A stretch of 64,000 nt of DNA from Leisingera sp. ANG-M1. Lineage in GTDB: Bacteria > Pseudomonadota > Alphaproteobacteria > Rhodobacterales > Rhodobacteraceae. The stretch lies in contig NZ_JWLC01000026.1 of the NCBI RefSeq assembly GCF_000813745.1, positions 59,153-123,152 of the forward strand, in the 5' to 3' direction. The position numbers and the translations under genes are program-made. Each line of letters opens with the position of its first letter. Positions within the stretch are counted from its first letter, which is position 1. The notes below the pieces were generated by a model. The model did not search any database, had not been told where the DNA came from, and was given only the letters and a program-made list of their open reading frames with translations. This document shows, one piece after another, positions 52,325 through 59,394 of this stretch.

Positions 52325-52972
52325 TCAGCCCTTGCGCCGGGCCGCCTCGGCCCGGTGCTGCGCCAGCATGTTCTGCACGGCTGGCCGGGCGCAGATCGTC
52401 TCCCGGTGGCGGGCGATGTTCGGGTAGGCCGTGATATCCCCATCCGGGAAAATCACATCCCACAGGGCCTGCATGCCCAGGACGAAGTCCGGCACCGTGG
52501 GCTCCGCGCCAAAGAAGTACGGGCCATCAGCCAAGGCCGTGTCGAGGGTTTCAAAAACCCCCTTCAAACGCGCCATTGAGGCAGCTTTCAACGCTGCCTG
52601 CTGGTCCGCTTCGCGGTGATAGAACTCCGGGTGGTACTGGATGATCACATCCGGCTGCAGCGTGGTCGCCAGGTAGTGGAACCACTGCAGAAAAGCCCCG
52701 CGACGCGGATCGCCGGGCGGGATCACCAGGCCTGCCTCCGGGTGGCGCTCGGCCACATAAAGACACACCGCGCCGGTCTCAAACACTGTGCCATCCGGGC
52801 CTGCCAGCGCCGGGGTGCGGCAATGAGGGCTGGCGGCCAGGAAGTCCGGATCCGGGTTTTCGTCAAAGATCCGGATCCAGCGCACGCCATAATCCGCACC
52901 CGCTTCCTCCAGCACCGCATGGGCGCTCATCGCGTAGGTGTCGGGGGCGCAGAACAGGGTATATTCGGGCAT
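52325..52972 (-). CDS. Glutathione S-transferase family protein
   Basis: 215 aa from the ATG at 52972. N-terminal thioredoxin-like domain (residues 1-80, with CRTPALAGPDGTVFETGAVCLY) and C-terminal all-helical domain. Similar to soluble bacterial GSTs of the theta/beta-like groups; could detoxify reactive intermediates or use glutathione-bound formaldehyde. Ends at the stop of the convergent PhyH-like gene with no gap. It is oriented like the substrate-binding protein gene 73 nt upstream, so it may be read through from that promoter. Confidence 0.83.
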   Translation of the reverse strand: MPEYTLFCAPDTYAMSAHAVLEEAGADYGVRWIRIFDENPDPDFLAASPHCRTPALAGPDGTVFETGAVCLYVAERHPEAGLVIPPGDPRRGAFLQWFHYLATTLQPDVIIQYHPEFYHREADQQAALKAASMARLKGVFETLDTALADGPYFFGAEPTVPDFVLGMQALWDVIFPDGDITAYPNIARHRETICARPAVQNMLAQHRAEAARRKG

Positions 52973-53044
52973 TTCTCGGGTTCCGTTACCAAAAAACCGG
53001 CCCGCATGGGGAATGCGGGCCGGCATATCAGCGTTAGGGCCGGA

Positions 53045-54643
53045 TCAGGCGTCGATCCAGGCGGTGCGCTGCATCTGGTAAAAGCCCAGCGGGCCCGAAC
53101 CATGCGGTGTGATGCCCTGCACCTCGTTGCGCGCCGCATCGACAAAGTTGCGGAAGCCCAGCGTCACATGGCCGCCGTCGTCATGCAGCATCTGCTGCAT
53201 CTCGCCATACATCTCCTTGCGCCTAGCAAAATCGGTGACCGAGCGCGCCTCCACCAGCAGCCTTTCAAAGCGCTCGTTGTTCCACAGCGTCTCGTTCCAG
53301 CCCGACTCTGCGGCAAAGGCGATGGAGAAGATCAGATCCGGCACGGGCCGCGGGTCCCAGCCCGAGGTGACCATCGGCTTCTGGATCCAGACTGCGGACC
53401 AGAAACTGTCCGAGGGCGGGTTGATCACATTGAGTTTGATGCCTGCCGCCTTGGCGCTCTGCTGCACATGCTGGGCCGAGGCCAGCGCCCCGGTGCCCGC
53501 CACATCCGAGCCGTAGATATCAATCGGAACATTCTCCAGCCCGGCCTTCTTGATGTAGTGGCGCGCCTTGTCCGGATCATAGGCGCGCTGCGGAATATCC
53601 GCGTTGTAGTAGGGGTCAATCGGCGCAATCGGGTGGTCGTTGCCGATGCTGCCCAGCCCTTTGAGGATGTTGTCCCGGATGCCTTCCCGATCGACGGCGT
53701 ATTTCATCGCCATGCGGAAATCGGCGTTATTGGTCGGCTCGCGGTCCATGAGCATCGCCAGGTTGATGAAGGCACCGGAGGGCGCATTGACCACATAGCC
53801 GATACCGCTGTTGTCAATCAGCCAGGTGGCCTTCTGATCCAGCTGCAGCAGCACATTGATGTCACCGGCAATCAGCGCATTGATGCGGGCGGTGTTGTCG
53901 GCGATGCCTACAAATTCCAGCTCGTCCACATAAGGCCCGTCATCGCCCCAGTAGTTTTCGTTGCGGGCAAAGACATAACGGCTGCCGGGCGTGAACTCGA
54001 CCACCTTGAACGGGCCGGTGCCGGGCGGGGTTCCGATGAAATCCTCCAGATCGCGCTTGGTGACGTGCACGCGGGTGTCCGACAGAATCATCGGGAAATC
54101 GGCGTTTGGCGCTTTCAGGTTGAAGCGCACCTGATGCTCGCCCAGCTTCTCGATGTCCTGAATCTGGCTCATGTAGGCTTTGCCCGCTGATTCCGATCCC
54201 TCGCGGAAATGCCGGGTCATCGAATAGATCACATCTTCGGCGCCAAAGTCCGACCCATCGTGGAAAGTCACGCCTTTGCGCAGATTGAACACCCAGGAAG
54301 AGGCATCCGCATTGGCCTCCCACGAGGTGGCCAGCCAGGGCATCGGCTGCAGATTGGCATCCCGGTTCACCAGGTTCTCATGCACCGAATAGCCCATCTG
54401 CAGGTTCGAGGTGCTGTAATATTTGGTCGGGTCCAGGCTGTCCTGCGCCTGGGCGGATTCGATCCCGACAACCAGCCGGCCGCCTTTCTTGGGCGTTGCT
54501 GCTTGAGCCCGCTGCGCGGTCAGGCCGGTGATCACGCCCGCTGAAACACCGGCCGCAGCCAGGCTTCCCATGAACTGCCGCCGTGACAGTTTCCCCGCCA
54601 CATATTGCTGGAACTGGTAGTTTTTGAACTTGCTGTCAGACAT
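53045..54643 (-). CDS. Dipeptide/opine-type ABC substrate-binding protein
   Basis: 532 aa periplasmic SBP_bac_5 protein. Twin-arginine signal: KLSRRQFMGSLAAAGVSAG at residues ~18-35. The fold contains SFLAPTKYY-type segment (LDPTKYYSTSNLQMGYSV), LRKGVTFHDGSDFGAEDVIY and PGTGPFKVVEFTPGS as in Dpp/Opp binders. SD GGAGA upstream of ATG 54643. Transcribed opposite to the permease and ATPase genes, with the GntR gene in between and two operators (54733-54748, 54766-54781) just upstream. Ligand could be a peptide, opine or quaternary amine. Confidence 0.86.
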   Translation of the reverse strand: MSDSKFKNYQFQQYVAGKLSRRQFMGSLAAAGVSAGVITGLTAQRAQAATPKKGGRLVVGIESAQAQDSLDPTKYYSTSNLQMGYSVHENLVNRDANLQPMPWLATSWEANADASSWVFNLRKGVTFHDGSDFGAEDVIYSMTRHFREGSESAGKAYMSQIQDIEKLGEHQVRFNLKAPNADFPMILSDTRVHVTKRDLEDFIGTPPGTGPFKVVEFTPGSRYVFARNENYWGDDGPYVDELEFVGIADNTARINALIAGDINVLLQLDQKATWLIDNSGIGYVVNAPSGAFINLAMLMDREPTNNADFRMAMKYAVDREGIRDNILKGLGSIGNDHPIAPIDPYYNADIPQRAYDPDKARHYIKKAGLENVPIDIYGSDVAGTGALASAQHVQQSAKAAGIKLNVINPPSDSFWSAVWIQKPMVTSGWDPRPVPDLIFSIAFAAESGWNETLWNNERFERLLVEARSVTDFARRKEMYGEMQQMLHDDGGHVTLGFRNFVDAARNEVQGITPHGSGPLGFYQMQRTAWIDA

Positions 54644-54732
54644 TCATAGTCTCCGCTGTTGGGTGGTCCGGCACTGGACTGCCTGGATCTTTTTTCCGGC
54701 CCTTTACGGTCCGGATTTTGTTTATTGGGTTA

Positions 54733-54748
54733 AACTGTGATCACAGAA
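54733..54748. promoter_or_regulatory. GntR operator 3
   Basis: Core CTGTGATCACAG at 54735-54746, between the substrate-binding-protein gene and the GntR gene. Confidence 0.75.
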
Positions 54749-54765
54749 TCATGTAAAAATCAAGC

Positions 54766-54781
54766 ATCTTTGATCACAGAT
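54766..54781. promoter_or_regulatory. GntR operator 4 (one mismatch)
   Basis: ATCTTTGATCACAGAT differs from the perfect operator by one base (T for G in the left arm). It lies 33 bp (centre to centre, about three helical turns) from operator 3, which would allow both to be bound on the same face. Confidence 0.65.
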
Positions 54782-54866
54782 GCCAGCCGTGATAAGGCTG
54801 GGGAGAGCAGCAGCTGGCTGGCGGCAGCGCCCGCAGCCAAAGACGGAAGCGGATATTGAGGGGCAG

Positions 54867-55529
54867 ATGGATACAGCAGCACAACCGGAGACCGCACCTG
54901 CGGAAAACCTCAGCGCCAAAGTCTATGCCGACCTCAAGATGAAGCTGATTGTCGGCCAGCTCCGCCCGGCGGAAACCCTGTCGATCCGCACCCTTGCCGA
55001 GGAATACGGTGTCTCAGCCATGCCGGTGCGCGAAGCGCTGCGCCAGCTTGCCTCCGAGGACGCGCTGATCGGGGCTGCCAAGAAGGCTTATAGGGTGCCG
55101 GACCTCAATTCATCCGAAGCCGCAAACCTGTTTTTCATCCGCGCCATCCTGGAAGGCGCCGCTGCCGAAATCGCGGCGGAAAACGTGCGTGCCAAGGACA
55201 TCAAGTTCCTGGAGAAGCTGGTGCAGGACATGGACACCGCCTGGCAGAATCAGGACGCGGTTCAGTTCCTTCTGGTCAATTTCAAATTCCACAGCCGCAT
55301 CTACAGCCTCACCGGCAACAGCGCGCTGCAGTCGATGATCGAATCGCTTTATGCCCGCACCGGCCCCTGGCTGGCCCATGGCATCACCGAGCTGGTGACC
55401 ATCGACAGCTGGATGGGCGATCACCCCGCAATCATAGGCGCCCTGCGCAACCGCGATGCGGCACTGGCCCGCAAACTGGTCGAAGAGGACGCGCGCTGGG
55501 GCGTCGACCTCTACCGCGCCCGCAGCTGA
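54867..55529 (+). CDS. GntR/FCD-family regulator of the locus
   Basis: 220 aa from the ATG at 54867 behind GAGGGG. Winged helix at ~20-80 (SIRTLAEEYGVSAMPVREAL) and an FCD effector domain (~85-215; the metal-binding His/Asp/Asn set appears in NFKFHSRIYSLTGN and GDHPAIIGAL). Such proteins repress transport and catabolic operons until the ligand binds. It lies between the binding-protein gene and the permease operon, with operators on both sides and more copies ahead of soxB and 49682, so one regulator should control all of them. The permease gene starts 124 nt downstream. Confidence 0.9.
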   Translation: MDTAAQPETAPAENLSAKVYADLKMKLIVGQLRPAETLSIRTLAEEYGVSAMPVREALRQLASEDALIGAAKKAYRVPDLNSSEAANLFFIRAILEGAAAEIAAENVRAKDIKFLEKLVQDMDTAWQNQDAVQFLLVNFKFHSRIYSLTGNSALQSMIESLYARTGPWLAHGITELVTIDSWMGDHPAIIGALRNRDAALARKLVEEDARWGVDLYRARS

Positions 55530-55592
55530 ACCGCCCGATCGGGGCTTCCGCTTATTTGATGCACGCAAAACATATCTCTTGATTTTTGCGCT

Positions 55593-55608
55593 ATCTGTGA
55601 TCACAGTT
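55593..55608. promoter_or_regulatory. GntR operator 5
   Basis: Core CTGTGATCACAG at 55595-55606, 48 nt before the first permease gene, downstream of the GntR stop. It indicates a separate promoter for the permease-ATPase operon. Confidence 0.75.
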
Positions 55609-55653
55609 TACCTGTTCCCGGCAAGTGAAGAGCCAGCACAGGGGAGGGATCAC

Positions 55654-56607
55654 ATGAGTTTGACGGAGATTCTCTGGAAGAGAATGGTCCTCGGCATCGG
55701 CACGCTGATCTTTGTGTCCGTGCTGGTGTTCCTGGGGACCGAGATCCTGCCCGGCGACGTGGCGCACGCAATCCTGGGGCAGGGGGCCACACCTGAACTG
55801 CTGGAGCAGATACGCGAGCGCCTCGGCCTCAATGAACCGCTGCATGTGCGCTACTGGGTGTGGCTGACGAATTTCATCACTGGCGACTTCGGCACCTCGC
55901 TGGCCAATGGCGCCGACATCGGCACCGAAATCACCCGCCGCGCCAGCAACACCATCATCCTTGCCCTGTGCACAGCCATCATTGCGGTGCCGCTGGCCAT
56001 CGCCCTCGGCCTTGCCGCCGCCGTCAAACCCGGCGGGCTGGTCGACCGGGCTATCACCTCCACCTCGCTGGCACTGATTTCCTTCCCGGATTTCCTGGTT
56101 GCGGTGGTGCTGGTCACCATCTTTGCGATCAAGCTGCGCTGGCTGCCGGCCATCGCCTCGATCCGGCCCAGCTATGACCTTGTGGACTGGATCCGCATCC
56201 TGATCCTGCCGGTGATGGGCCTCACCTTCACCATCCTCGCCCATATGGTGCGGATGACCCGCTCAGCCGTGCTGAACGTGCTGACCAGCCCGGCGATCGA
56301 GATGGCAATCCTCAAGGGCGTGCCCCGCCGCCGCCTGCTGCTGCGCCATGCGCTGCCCAACGCGCTGGGGCCGATCATCAACGTGGTGGCGCTGAACCTC
56401 GCTTATCTGATCAGCGGCGTGGTGGTGATCGAGACCTTGTTCAACTTCCCCGGCCTTGGCCGCTACATGGTCGAGGCGGTGACCAATCGCGACGTGCCGA
56501 TTGTGCAGACCTGCGCGATGATCTTCTGCTCCTTCTATGTCCTGCTGAACATGACCGCCGACATCCTGTCGATCATTGCCAACCCGCGCGTGAGGTACAA
56601 GAAATGA
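55654..56607 (+). CDS. DppB-type ABC transporter permease
   Basis: 317 aa from the ATG at 55654 behind GGGGAGGG. N-terminal GTEILPGD-type segment typical of DppB and about six membrane helices; EAA loop MAILKGVPRRRLLLRHALPN. Forms the inner-membrane channel of the dipeptide/opine-type importer with the following DppC-type gene. Operator 5 lies just upstream. It overlaps the next gene by 4 nt. Confidence 0.88.
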   Translation: MSLTEILWKRMVLGIGTLIFVSVLVFLGTEILPGDVAHAILGQGATPELLEQIRERLGLNEPLHVRYWVWLTNFITGDFGTSLANGADIGTEITRRASNTIILALCTAIIAVPLAIALGLAAAVKPGGLVDRAITSTSLALISFPDFLVAVVLVTIFAIKLRWLPAIASIRPSYDLVDWIRILILPVMGLTFTILAHMVRMTRSAVLNVLTSPAIEMAILKGVPRRRLLLRHALPNALGPIINVVALNLAYLISGVVVIETLFNFPGLGRYMVEAVTNRDVPIVQTCAMIFCSFYVLLNMTADILSIIANPRVRYKK

Positions 56608-57467
56608 CCCCCGGAACCCGTACCTGGCAAGGCGAGCTGCGCGAGGCGCTCTCCGACCTCACCCCCGGCGTTACCCTCTGCCTGCTGTTCCTGATTGCCG
56701 TCTTCATGATCGGCGCCTTTGCCCCCTGGATCGCGCCCTACGGCGAGGGAGAGATCCTCACCAACGACAGCTTCCTGCCGCCCAACAGCCAGATGTGGCT
56801 GGGCAGCGACTATCTGGGGCGGGATGTGCTGTCGCGGCTGATCTACGGCGTGCGCATCACCCTGTTCCTGGCTTTGATCATAACCTTCCTGTCGTTCTTT
56901 GCCGGTGTCTTCCTCGGCTTCCTCGCCGCAGCTTTCGGCGGCCGCGCTGACAGCTGGATGAGCCGCGTCAACGACGCGCTCCTCAGCTTCCCGGCACTGA
57001 TGCTAGCGCTGATCGTGATCAACTCGCTGGGCTCTTCCTTTGTGGTGCTGGTTTTCACCATCGCCTTCATCGATATGACCCGCGTGTTCCGCGTCGCCCG
57101 GGCGCTGGCGGTCAACATCATGGTGATGGACTATGTCGAGGCCGCCGTAGTCCGTGGCGAGGGCAAGGGCTGGATCATCTGGCACGAGGTGCTGCCAAAC
57201 GCCCTCACACCCCTGGCCGCAGAATTCGGCATCCGCTTCACCTACGCCATCCTGTTCATCTCGGCGCTCTCCTTCCTCGGCCTCGGCGTGCAGCCGCCGC
57301 AATCGGACCTCGGCGTCATGGTCAAGGAGAACATGCAAGCGATCCTCTGGGGTGAATACACCACCCTGTACCCGGCCTTCGGCATCGCGCTGATCGCTAT
57401 TTCCATGAACGTCTTTGTCGACTGGCTGCTGCAGCGGTCCAGCGCCAAGCTGCCCGATGAGATCTGA
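56604..57467 (+). CDS. DppC-type ABC transporter permease
   Basis: 287 aa. The extended N-terminus then helices, with WLGSDYLGRDVLSRLIYGVR (the DppC hallmark of this family) and EAA loop GEGKGWIIWHEVLPNALTP. ATGA overlap with dppB-like; the ATPase gene starts 1 nt after its stop. Pairs with the DppB-type subunit. Confidence 0.88.
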   Translation: MTPGTRTWQGELREALSDLTPGVTLCLLFLIAVFMIGAFAPWIAPYGEGEILTNDSFLPPNSQMWLGSDYLGRDVLSRLIYGVRITLFLALIITFLSFFAGVFLGFLAAAFGGRADSWMSRVNDALLSFPALMLALIVINSLGSSFVVLVFTIAFIDMTRVFRVARALAVNIMVMDYVEAAVVRGEGKGWIIWHEVLPNALTPLAAEFGIRFTYAILFISALSFLGLGVQPPQSDLGVMVKENMQAILWGEYTTLYPAFGIALIAISMNVFVDWLLQRSSAKLPDEI

Positions 57468-57468
57468 T

Positions 57469-59151
57469 ATGCGCGACACTTCCCAAAATGATCCTGCGGG
57501 TGATCCGCTGTTGAAAGTCCGCGGCCTGGATGTCTCGGTCCGCGACAAGAAGGGCCGCGAGTTCAAGATCGTCGACGGCATTTCCTTTGACGTGCAGCCC
57601 GGCGAGGTGATCGCCCTCATTGGCGAAAGCGGCTCCGGCAAGACCACGATTTCGCTCGGCTGCATGGGCTACACCCGTCCCGGCTGCCACATCACTGCAG
57701 GCTCGGTGCATCTGGGCGGCACAAACGTGCTGGAACAGAGCCTGCCCCGGCTGCAGGAGCTGCGCGGCAAGGAAATCACCTATGTCGCGCAATCGGCGGC
57801 CGCCTCATTTAACGGCGCCATGACCATTGACGCGCAGGTCACCGAAATCCCGGTGATCACCGGCGCCATGAGCCGCGAGGAAGCACTGGCCAAGGCCGCC
57901 CGCCTGTACAGCGACCTCGAACTGCCGGACCCGGAAAACATCGGCAAACGCTACCCGCATCAGGTCTCCGGCGGCCAGCTGCAGCGGCTGATGGCGGCAA
58001 TGGCGATGATCAGCGACCCGCGGCTCTTGATCCTGGACGAACCCACCACCGCGCTCGACGTGACCACCCAGATCGAAGTGCTGCATTCCTTCAAGAAGCT
58101 GATCCGCGACAACAACACCGCCGCGATCTATGTGACCCACGACCTGTCGCTGGTGGCGCAGGTGGCCGACCACATCCTGGTCCTGAAAGACGGCCAGATG
58201 GTGGAATACGGCCCCACCGAACAGATCATCTCCGACCCCCAGCACGACTACACCAAAGCGCTGATGGCCGCCGCCCATCTGATGCCCGAGGAAATCCACG
58301 CACCGCCTGCAGCAACAGCCGAAGACGCCCCCCTGCTGCAGGTGCGGAACGTGACCGCCGGCTACGGCCCCGCGCAGGAGATCATCGCCCTGCGCGATAT
58401 CGACCTGACGATCCATGCCGGCGAAACCGTCGGCGTCATTGGCGAGAGCGGCTCCGGCAAAACCACCCTCGGCCGCCTGATTTCGGGCCTGATGGGCGCC
58501 AAGCAGGGCGGCGTCTACCTCGACGGCCAGCAATTGCAGCATACGGTCAGCCAGCGCTCCCGCGATGAGCTGCGCCAGATCCAGTTTGCCTTCCAGATGG
58601 CCGACGTGGCGCTGAACCCGCGGCAGCGGCTGAACAAGATCCTCAGCCGCCCGATGATGTTCTACCGCGGCCTCTCACAGCGCGAAGCCACCAAGGAGGC
58701 CGCCCGCCTGCTGGAACGTGTTGGCCTGCCCACCGATTTCGCCTGGCGCTTCCCGCCCGAACTCTCCGGCGGCCAGCGCCAGCGGGTCAACCTGGCCCGT
58801 GCGCTCGCCGCCCAGCCGCGGCTGATCATCTGCGACGAGATCACCTCGGCCCTCGACACCATCGTGGCGCAGCAGATCCTCGACCTGCTGGAAGACCTGC
58901 AGGACGAGCTGGGCCTCAGCTACATGTTCATCACCCACGACATCGCCACGGTCTCGAAAATCTCCGAGCGCATCGCGGTGATGCGGCACGGCCGGATCGT
59001 GGCGCAGGGGCCCGTCGATCAGGTGCTGCAGCCGCCGTGCCACGAATACACCCAGCTGCTGCTCAACTCGGTCCCTGAGATGCGCACCGACTGGCTGGAC
59101 GAAGCGGTCGTCGAACGCCGCAAGCTGGTAGCAGCACTGGACAACGCATAA
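57469..59151 (+). CDS. Fused DppD-DppF-type double ATPase
   Basis: 560 aa with two complete ABC domains in one chain: Walker A IGESGSGKTT at ~51-60 and again near ~324-333; signatures VSGGQLQRLMAAMAM and LSGGQRQRVNLARAL; Walker B LLILDEPTTALD and LIICDEITSALD. Dpp/Opp systems usually encode these as separate proteins, so this is a natural fusion. It powers uptake for the two permeases upstream. ATG 57469 overlaps the region of the DppC stop by design (1-nt gap). No TOBE domain is apparent between the halves. Confidence 0.88.
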   Translation: MRDTSQNDPAGDPLLKVRGLDVSVRDKKGREFKIVDGISFDVQPGEVIALIGESGSGKTTISLGCMGYTRPGCHITAGSVHLGGTNVLEQSLPRLQELRGKEITYVAQSAAASFNGAMTIDAQVTEIPVITGAMSREEALAKAARLYSDLELPDPENIGKRYPHQVSGGQLQRLMAAMAMISDPRLLILDEPTTALDVTTQIEVLHSFKKLIRDNNTAAIYVTHDLSLVAQVADHILVLKDGQMVEYGPTEQIISDPQHDYTKALMAAAHLMPEEIHAPPAATAEDAPLLQVRNVTAGYGPAQEIIALRDIDLTIHAGETVGVIGESGSGKTTLGRLISGLMGAKQGGVYLDGQQLQHTVSQRSRDELRQIQFAFQMADVALNPRQRLNKILSRPMMFYRGLSQREATKEAARLLERVGLPTDFAWRFPPELSGGQRQRVNLARALAAQPRLIICDEITSALDTIVAQQILDLLEDLQDELGLSYMFITHDIATVSKISERIAVMRHGRIVAQGPVDQVLQPPCHEYTQLLLNSVPEMRTDWLDEAVVERRKLVAALDNA

Positions 59152-59192
59152 GGCGCGTGGCGCTGCGCACTGAAAACTGAAGGAAGCCAAGG

Positions 59193-59342
59193 ATGAACAA
59201 GCCGTTCAAAGTGATGATGGAAGAAACCTGGGCCGGAGCCTGCCGGGGCCATTCCCCGCAACCAGGCACCAACCTTCAGGAGATCATCAATGGCACGCTG
59301 CCTCTTTGGCCATCACACCGGCACTTCGGACAAAACACCTAA
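59193..59342 (+). CDS. Small EETWAG-motif protein, copy 1 (49 aa)
   Basis: 49 aa, beginning MNKPFKVMMEETWAGACRG. It is preceded by GAAGGA and by a 41-nt gap after the ATPase gene, on the same strand. It shares the peptide EETWAG, and a 19-nt identical stretch (59219-59237 versus 61815-61833), with the small gene at 61798. A second ribosome site (AGGAGA, 59278-59283) lies inside its 3' half and serves an overlapping 34-codon frame. Not matched to any family I know. Could be a leader peptide or a real small protein of this pathway. Confidence 0.45.
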   Translation: MNKPFKVMMEETWAGACRGHSPQPGTNLQEIINGTLPLWPSHRHFGQNT

Positions 59343-59394
59343 TCTTCCTCACCCAGCCACGCAGCACCCAGGCACCCGCGGGGTGCTGTCATGA
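59290..59394 (+). CDS. Overlapping 34-aa reading frame coupled to the DMGDH-like gene
   Basis: 34 aa starting MARCLFGHHTGTSDK, in a different frame from the EETWAG gene. AGGAGA stands 6 nt upstream. Its stop TGA overlaps the ATG of the next gene (ATGA), so its translation could drive the next gene. It occupies the same place relative to the EETWAG gene as mttB does in the second copy. Real coding status is uncertain; length is close to what chance would give. Confidence 0.3.
   Translation: MARCLFGHHTGTSDKTPNLPHPATQHPGTRGVLS
59362..59388 (+). other. Hairpin just before the DMGDH-like start codon
   Basis: CAGCACCC (59362-59369) pairs with GGGTGCTG (59381-59388), 11-nt loop. It ends 2 nt before the ATG at 59391, so the only possible ribosome site (GGGG) is inside the stem. 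Translation of the overlapping 34-aa frame would melt it. Confidence 0.5.
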
